DNA of 64,000 nt from Acanthochromis polyacanthus (taxonomy: Eukaryota; Chordata; Actinopteri; Pomacentridae), in contig NC_067113.1 in the NCBI RefSeq assembly GCF_021347895.1, positions 7,669,489 to 7,733,488 of the forward strand. The letters are read 5' to 3'. Positions 12,538-24,236 of this stretch are shown here, in pieces. Both the position numbers and the translations under genes were made by a program. Under the pieces are notes generated by a model that saw nothing but the letters and a program-made list of their open reading frames with translations, was not told the origin of the DNA and did no database searches. Each line of letters opens with the position of its first letter. Position 1 is the first letter of the stretch.

Positions 12538-12620
12538 GGTGGCATAGCTCAGTGGGTAGAGTGGCTGTCTCACACACAGAAGGTTGTGGTTTGATTCCAA
12601 GTCTGTTGTGTGAGTGAGCG
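12538..12620 (+). repeat. tRNA-derived SINE head
   Basis: Contains TAGCTCAGTGGGTAGAG (A-box region) and GGTTTGATTCC (B-box region) at tRNA-like spacing. It lacks a proper acceptor stem, and related sequence sits in the SINE at 16609-16831. I therefore call it a SINE head and not a tRNA gene. Confidence 0.7.
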
Positions 12621-12649
12621 AGTCTCACATATTGCTCCGTAGGAGCTCC

Positions 12650-12870
12650 ACTATTGTTCATTTTCTTTTCCAGAGGAGAAATAAAGGAGCCATTAAAAAC
12701 ACTGTATTGAGATTAGCAAGGTATCTCCCACAAGTCTCAGGTATGACTCCCTCTAATTATCCTGTCTCACCTATTTCTCCTAGTGAATTTTAGGAGAAAC
12801 ATATGAGAAATCTTTAGACAAAATAGAAACTAAAATGAGGCTGACATGAGAATCTCAAATTTGTCTCCTG
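12650..12870. repeat. TCTC/GAGA-motif repeat, right part
   Basis: Continuation of the motif texture of 11755-12120, with repeated TCTCCT, GAGAAA and ATCTCA. Confidence 0.45.
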
Positions 12871-13439
12871 AGCTGTAGAAGAGCAAGCTTTGAGCAGTAA
12901 AATTTTCCTCTGGGTTGTGCCTTCTGAAAACCTGTTTGCTTTTCCATTGACAAGGAGCCAAACTAGAGCTATGCAATTGCGTCACCGTAAAACATCAGTA
13001 CATCACTGCGTACGTAGCTGTTTATCCAACAACACTCATGCCATACAGAAGCCCACACAGCAGCAGTGGAGGAGCTCATCGTATCCATGCAAGTGCTGTT
13101 CTTGGCTTTGCAAGTCTAAATTGAGATCCAGAGGCGAAAAATTCAACTTTTAGTGGCTACCCATCTTTATCGTAGTTACGTTGAGAAAACAGGTAATTAT
13201 CAAAGATGTTTTGATTCATAACAATGAAGGTGTTAGTGTTAGCCTTTGCTTAGCTACTTAACTTCAGCTATGCTTGCATTGTTTACATAGTAGCTAAAGA
13301 AATGCATTAAGTTGACGATAATATCTATGTTTATCATTATAGATGGTCTTACGGTTGATTGGAGACTGCCTGTTGCCTAGGTGGGACTTTTCCTGAAGCC
13401 CTTTCAGCATTGTTCCCTATATGAGTTGTGTTTCAGAAA
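12871..13439. other. No gene recognised
   Basis: No supported feature. Confidence 0.45.
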
Positions 13440-13925
13440 CTCCCAATGGATGGTCATGGTTTATGCTTAAGATCTAGATCATCTGAACACTTTACCATAA
13501 AGTCTTGATACTTGGATTCTTGGTCCTGAGAAAGTTGTTCTTTGGTCAAGTTCTCTGTACTTGTGAAGACCGACTGCTGGGCTCTTGGTCTGGCTTTCTT
13601 GCTCACTTACTCAATCTAGCTGGATTACCAACTCTAAAGAGGACCCTGGCAGTTGTAAAAATCTTCTGTTTCACAATTATTCAGGCCACTGTCTGTCTAA
13701 GAACATTCAGAACTTTAAAATTGTTTTATAACCTTGCCCAGGTCTGTGCCTTTACACAGTTTTGTCACAGAGATCTACAGAAAGTTCCTCAGACTTGGGA
13801 CCTTATGCACACTGGCCTTTAAGTCCAGTGATTTACTGTCATTTGCCACAGGGGGTTCCAGTGAAAGGTATATATAGCACTGATCTCTATTACTGAAGTG
13901 TAGCATTGACAACAGCTTGTCTTTA
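13440..13925 (-). pseudogene. Tc1-like transposase N-terminal remnant
   Basis: On the minus strand the sequence follows the 5' part of a salmonid/teleost Tc1-like transposase. The helix-turn-helix region lies around 13640-13800, preceded by the typical non-coding leader with a TTTGCCACAGGGGG block at about 13840. Several stops interrupt it. It seems to belong to the same family as the deletion derivative at 15577-16132. The catalytic region is absent. Confidence 0.7.
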
Positions 13926-14255
13926 CACAGGTTTAATGCTATTTCTAGTGGATGGCTGCTTTAGACATTTCATAATGGTGACTAAGTGTGTGAGTTTTTG
14001 TGCTGACAACCTGTCTGCATTCGTTGCCTTTAGACACAATTTTCCACCAATCATTCTCAGTGTCAAGTATACTGGACAGCTCTGACTTTGATTAAGTAAG
14101 TGACCTACTTTAAAACACCTCTGGCGTACTGGTCTGAGCTGCAGCACTAAAATATGTCCCCTGGTCGTGGTGAGCCAATGAAAATAACAATGGAAACAGT
14201 TAAATTGAAAGAGTGCCCAGGTGTAGCTCAGAGAACAGGTATGGTGAGTGTAGGG
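13926..14255. other. No gene recognised
   Basis: No supported feature. Confidence 0.45.
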
Positions 14256-14256
14256 A

Positions 14257-14328
<72 letters not shown>
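14256..14328. repeat. (GAAA)n microsatellite
   Basis: About 18 tandem GAAA units. The Lys/Glu-rich and Phe/Leu/Ser-rich frames on the two strands are products of this array. Confidence 0.95.
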
Positions 14329-14329
14329 G

Positions 14330-15420
14330 AAAATTTTACGATAATGTATTTCTGTGGGGGAAACATAGTCGATTAGAGGCAGAGAGACTGCAGACTCCAC
14401 ACCTTTGTTCATTTGTTTAGTCATCTGGCCTTTGTTGCTTGGCATGCATAATACAGGCCAGTGTAATTTGATGAAACCTCTTTGCTCTCATAAAATGACT
14501 GTATGCACTGCAGAATATTATCAGAAGAACATTCATTATTAGGCACTCTCTGGGAATCTGGGCTTTGGGTATTGAGCAGTTACTTGCTTGTTTTCTCACA
14601 CAATGTCTTTCAGCCATTCAGCTTCAACATCTTTATCTCCACCTGCTCTTGTGGGCCCATCGTCACTGTCGATGATGTGGACTCATTTGTTTTCGTCGAC
14701 TGGAGGATATTCTTCTCTGCGCACCAGAGGTGATGCTGATAGCCTGATCTGTCTATGTCTTATTTTTTGCCACACATTTAAGCAGTGGAAATGGTAACAT
14801 TTGCATAATGCATTTCTACAGTGCAGCAATGATGTTTTTTCTTTGTGTTATCAGTAACTGCTTTGGTAGAGAGAGCCCTTGAATTATTCAATTTTTGTGT
14901 ATTATTCCATCTAAACTTTTGCCATGCAGCTCTGTCACCCCTGAGGATACCATCATTACAAACTCAAAGAACAATTCAAAAAAGAAAAAAAAACAAAACA
15001 GGGACCATATGCAGTGTCTTCAGTTTTTCAAACAGCCAACAACTGTTATCAACTCCACAAAAACAGGCAGTGAATAAAGGAAGTAATGGAATATACCATA
15101 AGCCCAGCCATAAAGAGTTTAAACTAAAACAGTGGCAGCAGTATTGACAAAAATTTGATATCATCTTATAAAGAATGTGTTTTTAATACGGTCAGAGGCA
15201 ATTAAAAAGACACTTATTTTTAATACTGCTACTAAGGAGAGGTTAATGCTGAATTTATGCAAGATGAATAGCACCCCTGTGTCAAATTTCTGCGTGTTCT
15301 CTAACCTTCCCAGAAACAGCACCGTGTGGCAGTTTTGAATAGCGTTCCTTGGGATTCCAGTGGAAACTCTGGTTTTGTTTGTTTTCTCTGTATGCATTTT
15401 GTATCGTATGTGTCTTCATC
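14330..15420. other. No gene recognised
   Basis: Short overlapping frames only. Nothing recognisable. Confidence 0.45.
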
Positions 15421-15424
15421 TTAA

Positions 15425-15500
15425 CATGTGAAGTGCCTTGAGATGATATATGTTGTAAATGGGGGCTCAGTAAATAAAAGTGAATTATATTGGACTGAAT
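15425..15500 (+). mobile_element. LINE/SINE 3' end fragment
   Basis: Carries an AAGTGCCTTGAGATGAT block, then AATAAAAGTGAATT. This 3' signature recurs in fish retroposons. Only the tail is recognisable. Confidence 0.5.
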
Positions 15501-15576
15501 GTGAACGGGTACAATCATTATAAAAGTTTTTTTTTTTTTTTTCTGAGTGGTACAAACCCAGAAGAATTACTTATTA

Positions 15577-16132
15577 CAGTGGGTACGGAAAGTATTCAGA
15601 CCCCTTGAAATCTTTCACTCTCTGTGTCATTGCAGCCATTTGCCAAAATCAAAAAAGTTCATTTTATTTCTCATTAATGCACACTCAGCACCCTATCTTG
15701 ACAGAAAAAAAAACAGAAATGTAGAAATTTTTGCAAATTTATTAAAAAGAAAAACTGAAATATCACGTGGTCAGAAGTATTCAGACCCTGTGCTCAGTAT
15801 TGAGTAGAAGCACCCTTTTCAGCTAGTACAGCCATGAGTCTTTTTGGGAATGACGCAACAAGTTTTTCACACCTGGATTTGGGGATCCTCTGCCATTCTT
15901 CCTTGCAGATCCTCTCCAGTTCTGTCAGGTTGGATGGTGAACGTTGGTGGACAGCCATTTCTTTTTTAATAAATTTGCAAAAAATTCTACATTTCTGTTT
16001 TTTTCTGTCAAGATGGGGTGCTGAGTGTACATTAATGAGAAATAAAATTAACGTTTTTGATTTTGGCAAATGGCTGCAATGACACAGAGAGTGAAAAATT
16101 TCAAGGGGTCTGAATACTTTCTGTACCCACTG
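15577..16132 (-). mobile_element. Tc1-like deletion derivative with intact ends
   Basis: A complete-ended non-autonomous Tc1-like transposon. Both ends begin CAGTGGGTAC and are flanked by TA (15575-15576 and 16133-16134), the superfamily's target duplication. The inverted repeats are long, about 175 bp, and well matched. Between them, on the minus strand, is the transposase C-terminus: the segment NLTELERICKEEW, then KLVASFPKRL, read from about 15940 to 15800. All upstream coding sequence is gone. It could only move if a full-length relative supplied transposase. Confidence 0.9.
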
Positions 16133-16134
16133 TA

Positions 16135-16608
16135 TGCTATCAGTATTTGATCCATTTGGGTAAAGAAAAACATTTGGAAACGTGTTTTCTTTCTAACAGC
16201 CAGCAGGGGGCGACTCCTCCGGTTGCAAAAATTTATAGGGAACTTGCTCAACTTCTGCTTTGTTATCCTAGTAAACATTTTTCTCATTAGTTTATGGTCT
16301 TGATCACTAGATCACTTAATCACTACTATATTTTTTAATGCTTAGTGTTCAGTTTGTAAATGAATGTCCCATTAAAAGTGAAATAGACATTAAAGCAGTG
16401 TATGTTACTTACTGATTGGCAGTCGCAACCATATCACCATTTGTAGTATCCCTGAGTCCTCTCAGTCAGATCCACTGTGTACATCTGCTTTCAAATATCA
16501 TTAAATGACGACCATGAGGCTTCAAAATGTTAATCCACAAACGAGTAGGTAGTGTCTCTTTGGCTATGTCCACATGCTAGCTCATCTGAGGAGACTGAGT
16601 TCAAACTA
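16135..16608. other. No gene recognised
   Basis: A CAGCAGGGGGCGACTCCTCC block at about 16201 looks like a piece of a common repeat. Nothing else. Confidence 0.4.
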
Positions 16609-16831
16609 TGGTAAATGGTCTGTATTTATATAGCGCTTTACTATACCTGAAAAATACCCAAAGTGCTTTACATTATACGTAACATTCACCCATTCACACA
16701 CTGATGGCGGAAGCTACCATGCAAGGTGCTCAGGGACACCTTGAGCTCTCCGGGCCAAGGATCAAACCTGCATCTCAAGAATCGAACTGGTTGCAAGACG
16801 GCCACTCTACCCACTGAGCCATGCCGCCCAG
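16609..16831 (-). repeat. tRNA-derived SINE
   Basis: On the minus strand it begins GGGCGGCATGGCTCAGTGGG (A-box region), has a diverged B box near GGTTTGATCC, and ends with a TATATAGCGCTTT-rich body reading out to CCATTTAC. This layout is common in fish SINEs. No clear target duplication was seen. Confidence 0.7.
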
Positions 16832-17305
16832 TGGAACTAGTGGAATAACATCTACATGTCATGAAAGAAATTTACCAAACTAGTTTTGCATACACACCAA
16901 TGAGCAACTTTAATTTGACTGAAACAGATGCTGACTTGTCAAATGTCCAGCTCTCCTTAATACATCCACATCAGTCCAAGGAGATCAGTTTCGTCACTGC
17001 TTTTGTAGTCACAGTAGGTTTATTAGAAAAGATAAGATACTTTTGTTGTGTTCTGTATTTGTAGTTTTACCACGTAAAGCCATATACATACAAACTATGC
17101 ATTTGTCTTGTAAAACCTTGTTAAATTAACTGTATTCGTACTACTATTGGATTTTCATTTTCATGTAGTTGGTAGTTGTAGTGCAGTGTGCTCCATTTTG
17201 AATATTAAAATATTTAAATAAACTTTTCTTTTATCTGGAACTGAATCTGGAAGATATCAATTTGGCTGTCCATGCAGAGCACAATTAGGATGTCATTAGG
17301 GTAAA
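16832..17305. other. No gene recognised
   Basis: No supported feature. Confidence 0.45.
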
Positions 17306-17318
17306 CTGGAAGCATCCA

Positions 17319-17443
17319 TCCATCCATCCATTGTCTATACACTGCTTTATTCTCATTAGAGCCGCGAAGGACTGGAGTCCAGCCCAGCTGACTACGGGTG
17401 ATTGGAGGGGACACCCTGGACAGGTCACCAGTCTGTCACAGGT
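17319..17443 (-). repeat. 5'-truncated SINE with 13-bp target duplication
   Basis: A (CATC)n run then TCTATACACTGCTTTATTCT and CTGGACAGGTCACCAG blocks are the minus-strand 3' half of the (TGGA)n SINE. It is bounded by identical CTGGAAGCATCCA at 17306-17318 and 17444-17456, direct evidence of a reverse-transcription insertion that was 5'-truncated on arrival. Confidence 0.9.
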
Positions 17444-17456
17444 CTGGAAGCATCCA

Positions 17457-17868
17457 GGAAAGGCTTAACCACACTAGAATGCATAATCCATGAACAGTAC
17501 TTTTTGAATTGTAAACTGTGACATATCAAACCACTGCAGCAATACTTCTTGACTTTGGAAGCTATTTAAAAATATTGCAGTTGTGAAAAATAGATCTAAA
17601 ATCATTTCATGTTGACTGTATGGTGCACAACATTTACCATTCACTTTTATTTGCACATTATTTTATGGATTAAATGTGAGAGGAGTTTAGCAAAAAGTCA
17701 ATTACAATACAATGCTAATCAATACTAATTGATGCATTACCCTATAGTACGTTAATGCCAATTATAAAATAATGTCATTCAATATAACATGATGCAGTTA
17801 AACAGTTGCATTACTGTATGAATCAACTCACACAGTACTACATAGTAAACTGAAAATAAAAAAATACA
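17457..17868. other. No gene recognised
   Basis: AT-rich. Nothing recognisable. Confidence 0.5.
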
Positions 17869-17879
17869 CTTGTGAGTCA

Positions 17880-18187
17880 AGACAGCACAGTGATGCAGTG
17901 ACTTGTTCTCACAGCAGGAAGGTTCTGGGTTTGAATCTGCTGGTCAGCTGAGCCTTTCTGTCTGGAGTTTGTCCATCCCCCCTGTGACTGTGACAGTTTT
18001 CTCCTCATGCTCTGGTTTCCTCCCACAGTCCAAAGACATGCATGGAAGGTTAAATGGTGATTCTAAATTGGCTGTAGCTGTGAGTGTCCAGGGTGTTCCC
18101 CGCCTCCTGCCAAATGTGAGCTGTGATAAGAGTCGGGCCCCGTCTGCAGGAGACAGTGAGTATAGCTGAAGGATGGATGGATGGATG
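17880..18187 (+). repeat. Full-length tRNA-headed SINE with 11-bp target duplication
   Basis: Head GCACAGTGATGCAGTGAC and B box GGTTTGAATC, body with GGTTTCCTCCCACAGTCC, tail of ATGGATGGATGGATG. It is flanked by identical CTTGTGAGTCA (17869-17879 and 18188-18198). The body shows substitutions against the copy at 54594-54938, so it is an older member of the same family or subfamily. Confidence 0.9.
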
Positions 18188-18198
18188 CTTGTGAGTCA

Positions 18199-18799
18199 CT
18201 CTGACAACCGCTAAGAAAGACTGCAGTGGTAGATTGAACCAAACTAAGGATGAATCTGCACTGCTCTTCCTTACTACTTATTTTCCACACACAGGTAGTG
18301 ATGCTAAAGGCCACCTGAGAGGCTACACCACTTGCCTCACTATGTTTTTCCCCCTTTCCTCATCTCCACCAATAGCTTTACACTGTACAACTTAAACAAT
18401 CCCACTGAGGGCTCTGTGTGTTTAACCCCATGCCACAGCAACAGAGCACAAAATACACTGTATGTAACATGATGTACAAATAGAGAACATGATATAATAG
18501 CAGATGATGCGTGGTGTGAGTCTGACACAAACCTCCAGAGAACTCCATGTTATCTAAACAAAAATAAAAAATAAAAAAAATACTGTAAGAGCTGCTGGCA
18601 ATGCAGTGGTTTAAAAAAATGTAACACATATTTAATACATGGAGAAACACAAAAGACAATGTGGTCACAAAAGAAACAATTTAGACACGATAAACATCAC
18701 TGATCATTAGTAGCCAGTAGGGAAAAGGCCTCACATGTGGCTTAGAGTTAATTGAGAGTTGCTAATTCAGGTGAAGTGGAATTATTTGTCATTGTGAGG
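18199..18799. other. No gene recognised
   Basis: No supported feature. Confidence 0.45.
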
Positions 18800-19400
18800 A
18801 GTAAAGACCATATGCCATGAGAGGAAAATTAAGATGTAGACAAAAAAAATGCATTAGCAACATCAAAGGTAAAACCAGGTGTGCAGGAAAAAAAACTCTC
18901 GGAAATGAAAAACAACTTGGGAGACCAATGAGCACCAGTCATGTGGATAAACAGAAAATCAATTGCATGGTGAAGAAAACCCCTTTTATGAGAGCCGAGA
19001 CATGAGGAAACATGTTTCTTTGTCAGCAGCCAGGAGAAGACTTCAAGACCAAAACCTTAGAGGATTCACCACAGGAGCCAAACCCCTGGTGAGCTTCAAA
19101 AGCAGAAAACACCACCTCATCTGTTAAACATGGTGGTGGGTTGGGCAAGTAAGACTGCCACTGGAACTGACAAACTGACATTTATTAGAGATTTCACTGC
19201 TGGTGAAAGCAAAGGAACAATAGCAGAGTTATACAGGAGCATCTGTGTATTTTTCACTCAGCCAAATGCATTCCAACATGCTGGACCACATTTCATCATT
19301 TGTCATCAAAGCAGTAGATGATTTGAGTTGGATGCCATCACCACCGTTAGCAAAATGACCAAAAAACAACTCCCTTGTACGGAGGAGCTCACATGGGACC
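18800..19400 (+). pseudogene. Tc1-like transposase remnant, internally deleted
   Basis: Matches a known fish Tc1-like family at several blocks. These are GTCAGCAGCCAGGAGAAGAC (about 19022), the CTGTTAAACATGGTGGTGGG block (about 19121, coding a KHGGG-like motif), and a frame from 19130 with TATGTDKLTFI. A junction near 19105 joins parts that are far apart in intact members, so an internal deletion is likely. No terminal repeats were identified. Confidence 0.6.
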
Positions 19401-19499
19401 ATCCCTAAAAAAATAACAGATCGCCTACTGAGCAGAGTCTTCCTAAACATATACAGAATGTGACTAAAGATGTTTTTAAGATTAAGAAGTTAAACATAT

Positions 19500-20405
19500 T
19501 CTACAATTCTACAATTTCATTTAGCAGATGCTTTGATCCAAAGCAAATCAAGCAGGATGTTATACATCTGAGAGTAGATACAACACAAGCAAGGATCTAG
19601 ATAGGAGAAAACAACCTGGATAAGTGCAATAAAACAAGTTCAAGTGTGATAAAAAAAAAAAAAAAGGACTGTGGTGTCTACAGGGATTGCAGACGTAATA
19701 GAATTTTTTTTTTTACAGTCTGTCAAGTGCAAAGGTCTTCAGTGAAGAGCTAGGTTTTTAGTCTTTTCTTAAAGACTGAGAGGGACTCTGCAGATTGAAC
19801 AGAGTTTCGTTCCACAACTGGGGAACCGCATAAGATAAGAGTTTAGCTATGGACTGGCCCAGTTGTGGTGGGTGCCTGTGTATGGCCACGCGTAGTGAGT
19901 GGCAGGAAGTGTAGACCTGAATGAGAGTTCAAGTAGGAGGGAGCTGTTTTCATTGAGTTTTGAATTTGATGCCGGAAGCAACTGGAATCCAGCGAAATGA
20001 TCTCAACAGTAGGGTGATGTGCTGTTTCTGGCCAGTAGAAAACCAGATGTGCTGCTGCATTCTGGATCATCTGCAGAAGTTTGACCATGCACGCGGGGAG
20101 GCCTGCCAGTAAAGAGCTGCAGTAGTCAATGCATGACAATAGGAGAGCCTGTTACAGGAGATGTGCTGCATCTTCAGACAGGAAGGGTCTGATCTTCCTG
20201 ATGATGTACAGGATGAATCGACATGACTGAGCAACGGAAGCCACATGAGCCTTGAAGGTTAGCTGGTCGTCGATCATGACACCCAAGTTTCTGGCAGAAT
20301 TTGTGGGCTTGAGTTGGGTTGATTCAAGCTGGATGTGGATTTCTTCCTGTCTGGAGGGACTGGCTGGGATGACGAGGAGCTCAGTCTTGGAGAGGTGGAG
20401 TTAAA
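19500..20405 (-). mobile_element. L2-clade LINE, 3' part of ORF2 and 3' UTR
   Basis: Non-LTR retrotransposon on the minus strand. The frame from about 20402 down to 19860 encodes the C-terminal part of a reverse transcriptase: LSKTELLVIP, then NLGVMIDDQLTF, then the thumb-region motif CIDYCSSLLAGLP (normally xLDYCNSLLAGLP), then IQNAAAHLV. An in-frame stop at 20152-20154 (TTA on the plus strand) breaks it, and the catalytic FADD-type core and endonuclease are absent. The 3' end at about 19500-19560 carries a CATTTAGCAGATGCTTTGAT signature. Dead, 5'-truncated copy. Confidence 0.85.
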
Positions 20406-20562
20406 GGTGGCGTTTTTTCATCCATACGGAGACAGCTCCTATTACACCTTCTACAGTACAGAGGGAGGGCTTATCAGTCTACAGTTATATTATCACCTCT
20501 GTGAAGCTGTATTTGGAGATAGAATTACTCTTGGTTGTTAACAAGGGATGAAATAGTCATAG

Positions 20563-20691
20563 CCCATCCATCCATCCATTCTCTATATACCGCTTTATCC
20601 TCACTCGGGTCGCAGGGGACTGAAGCCTATCCCAGCTGACTTGGGCAAAGGTAGGGGACACCATGGACAGGTCGCCAGTCTGTCGCAGGGG
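20563..20691 (-). repeat. 5'-truncated SINE with target duplication
   Basis: The 3' half of the (TGGA)n SINE on the minus strand. It is bounded by AAATAGTCATAG at 20551-20562 and AAATGGTCATAG at 20692-20703 (one difference in 12). Confidence 0.85.
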
Positions 20692-20757
20692 AAATGGTCA
20701 TAGTGGTAGATAGAAAGATAAAGGCATCCCTAGTATTGTTATATCTCATTCTGTGAG

Positions 20758-20862
20758 ACATTTGAATGTTAGTTGGTCATCCATCATGACACCCAAGTTT
20801 CTGGCAGACTTTTTGGGTTTGCGTTGGGTTGAATCAAGCTGGATGTCGATATTTCTGAGCTA
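20758..20862 (-). mobile_element. Second L2-clade LINE fragment
   Basis: Near-duplicate of 20255-20350 in the same orientation. It codes for SARNLGVMMDDQLTF on the minus strand. Either a separate insertion or a piece of the first copy separated by rearrangement. Confidence 0.8.
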
Positions 20863-20863
20863 T

Positions 20864-22707
20864 TCATGTGATCTCAATCTGACTGAGCTGCATTCAAGAC
20901 ATCAAGGAGTCACTGACTGCAAAGAATTCTCTACAAAACATTACACATCATTATCTGGTTCGGCTTCTTGCTATCGGTCCAGCTACCTTTGAATCCCTAG
21001 ACTTTGGCCACTATGTGTTGAACAGGCTATATCTTCCACACTGTTGTTTCTATATTGATGTAAACTTACTCAAATGAAAAGTGAACCTTTACACTTTCCC
21101 ATGGTATTCATGATTTGATTTGAAATTCATTGTGCTGAAGCTCAGAGCCTGAAAAACAAATGATGTGGAACTGTTCCAATAATGGTACAGACTAGATGCT
21201 ACCTTCTTTAATACAACTGAATGGACACTTGCCAGCTATTCACTGTAATAAAAGTGCACTGTGATATATTGCAATATACTTTATTACATATTATATGTAT
21301 GGCTTTTACCAGTTCTCCCTTTCTTTCAGTTCATATCTATGAAAGCTCCTGGGCAGCTCATCTACGGACAGAAAGCATCAAGACTATAACAAGAAATAAA
21401 GTGGTTCAGGACATGAGTAAAAATTGCTTCTGTGAACCACATCAGCTGCACCTCTGCACAAACCTCCTCTATCACAATTAGGACTGAGCTGCAATAATGT
21501 GAAATAAATACACTCAGTCATCTGTCTTGATGCAGGTGTAATTCCTACACAAAATTATACATCACTTCTGCTTTTACCTCACGCCCTCCATCTGGACAAG
21601 CATGCATTGGGAAGCATTTCTTCTAGAGTTCAGATTCCTGTTGTCCACATCTGATTTAAGTGTGTAATTTCATAGCAATTGGTCACACAGGCCATTCGTT
21701 TAATGCTCGACACGAAAGAGCACTTTGCATCTAGACGACATGACTCCAGCAACTCACCACCAAACAGCATACATTTAATCTCTGGGAGTATGAATACGTT
21801 GAGAAATATATCTTTCGGTTTACTTTAAAGGGAAAAAGGAATAAAAAACATATGAATTAATGATCAAAGTCAAGAGATGTGAAAGAGGAGAGGCACAATG
21901 TGCAAATACAGTGTACCTGTGTAGCAAAGAATCAAGAATTTTGCCCCTCAGTTCACAAAGATGAGCACAATTTCTGCTTTATATGAGTAAGGCTCATATA
22001 ATTTAATTTAAAAAATATATAATAATTATGACTGATGTTTAAATATTTCTTTGCATTTCTTACAGTGCCTCTCAAATATACGGGGGGACAACTGCAAATC
22101 CCTTAAAGCATTAAGTGCAAAAGTTCAAGCAGCTCTAAGTGAAGGTTATTAGTAAAATGTCTAAACCTAATAGGCATGACAGTGCAGTCAGTACTTGGTT
22201 CTTCATGTATGTGAAGTCATTACACTTACCACAGGCCACTGACTATTAACCCGTCTCCTCTGATTAAGAGAGAACGATGCACACATCTACAAGAGGAGGA
22301 AGAGATTAGAGGACAAAGGATTGGAGCGCATTAAGTATCACAGAGTTTCTGTAACAGTTTGCAGGACTTTGCTCAGTTTGCATCATAAAAATGAATCAAA
22401 TGAAAAAAAAATATTCGAAACTTTCATTATCCATTTAAAAAATATAGACTACTTAACAGATAGATAATCGCCTGTCAGTTTTAGTTTTTAATTGTTCACA
22501 TTTGGGTTGTTGCTGCAGAGTCAGACTTTCAGCATAAATTTAAAACAACGATTCATTATGCTAGTTTTTCCATTTCTGCATTTAGGACTTGTGATTGGAC
22601 TGTATCGTTAGTGCCCGAGTGAGTCTAATCCAGTTACAACATACAGCCTACTATGGAGCACATCTGAACATGCCATCATTTATCAACTATAAAATGCTGT
22701 ACAAAAT
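20864..22707. other. No gene recognised
   Basis: About 1.8 kb, AT-rich. Short frames only and no repeat I can name. Confidence 0.45.
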
Positions 22708-22719
22708 ATATTGTCTGTA

Positions 22720-23075
22720 CATCCATCCATCCATCCATTGCTATACACTGTTCAGTCCTCTGTGGAGTCATGGGGGGACTCCAGTCTATTTCAGGGTGAA
22801 AACAGAGGACACCATGGACAGGTCTACAGGGGTACACATAGAGACAAATGAGGACACTCACATTCATATCTCTGGACAATTAATAATTATCAATTGACCT
22901 CAGCATGGCTTTGGCCTGCGAGAGGAAGCTGGACAATCCAGTGAGAACCCATGCTGCACAGAGATCATGCAAAGTCCTTGCAGAAGGACCCCAAGCTGGG
23001 ACACGAACCAGCCATCTTCTCGCTGTACTATATATATGTATTTGTGCTCACCACTGAGCTACTGTGCAGTCTCAA
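22720..23075 (-). repeat. Near full-length SINE with 12-bp target duplication
   Basis: (CATC)n tail at 22720 through to the head near 23070 on the minus strand, flanked by identical ATATTGTCTGTA (22708-22719 and 23076-23087). A TATATATATGTA stretch interrupts the head region around 23028. Confidence 0.88.
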
Positions 23076-23087
23076 ATATTGTCTGTA

Positions 23088-23924
23088 ACCTCATTATAAC
23101 AAGAAAAGCACTCAGAGAAGGCAGCACTCAACCAAAGCTGCGCAGTCGTATGATTTCCGACAGATGAAATCTTTTTTAAAAAATTGTGGTCTGCAGAAGT
23201 GGATTTACAGTAGTATCACACTTCTGTGATCGTCAGCAGGAACGGGAACAAAGCTTACTCTTAGGCTACAGAACAAACTAGATGCCAATAGAATAGAAAT
23301 GAGCAAACAAATACGAGAACTACAAAGCCAGAGGCAACAAACGCAGACTACGGCGCTAACGGTCAGCGAAATGTTAATATTACAAACTACGGATGGTAAA
23401 ACGAGAAAATACTCTCCTTACACACTAACTGGGTAGACAATTGAGCAGGGAACTTAACTCAAAACTGACTGAGGTAGGAATGGAGCTGGGGAAGACAAGA
23501 AGAGGTGGCGTGAGGCAGAGACGAGGACATGTGCTGTAGATCGGGAAACCGTGATGGTGTGGAAATCCACATAGTTCAGACAACAGAGGGCAGATGGAGG
23601 TTCCAGGAGGTAGCTGCAAGCAGATGGAGGTCCAGGACTCAGGGTAGAAGAGATAGCTGTTAGTAAGAGCAGGGTTCTTAGAAAGCAGGACCCAAAAATG
23701 ATCAGAACACTGACAAGAGTTGTAAGACAGTCCGGCAAAGTGTAGTGAACCAAGTCTGGCTTGTGTGCAGAGGTGAATAGTGATGGCTGATCATCCCCAC
23801 CTGCTTGTAATCATGAATTGGCAGCACCTGTCCACCTGCCACACACCACGCTCAGGCCCACCTGGGAGAGGAACAGGAAGAGAGAGAGAGAAACAAAAAA
23901 CATCTCAAACTAGCATCAGATGTG
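23088..23924. other. No gene recognised
   Basis: The frames at 23425-23753 (minus) have no family resemblance. Confidence 0.45.
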
Positions 23925-24236
23925 GAGGGCATTATAGTGCCTATCTCGCAATGATACAATAACTCGCGGAATCGTTTCAGCGCTAATTGACTTGTTGTCA
24001 CAGTTACAGTGACGCCATCCCACGATCTCACATTGATACAGAAATCCTGAACAAATCCATGGATCCAGACAATAAGCCGCATCACTGCCAAAATCAAAGG
24101 AGGTGGTCCTCGTGTCATTTCTGACCTTCCCTGAAAATTTCATCCATATCTCTTATTCTGTTTTAGAATAATGTTGTGCACAGACAAACGTACACTGATT
24201 GTCATATAACTCCACAGCGTTCCTTGGTGGAGTAAT
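23925..24236 (-). repeat. Unclassified dispersed repeat, copy C
   Basis: The reverse complement aligns with 3310-3560 of copy A: CCACCAAGGAACGC, GTTATATGACAATC, GGATGAAATTTTCAGGGAAG, GTCTGGATCCATGGATTTG. It lacks copy A's 3' portion. Confidence 0.8.

Noticed and set aside
12541..12612. Possible tRNA gene with A and B boxes
   Set aside because: The acceptor and anticodon stems do not pair properly, and the same head occurs in the SINE at 16609-16831. Better read as a SINE head.
14154..14445. Lys/Glu-repeat and Phe/Leu-repeat proteins
   Set aside because: Both are translations of the GAAA microsatellite on opposite strands.
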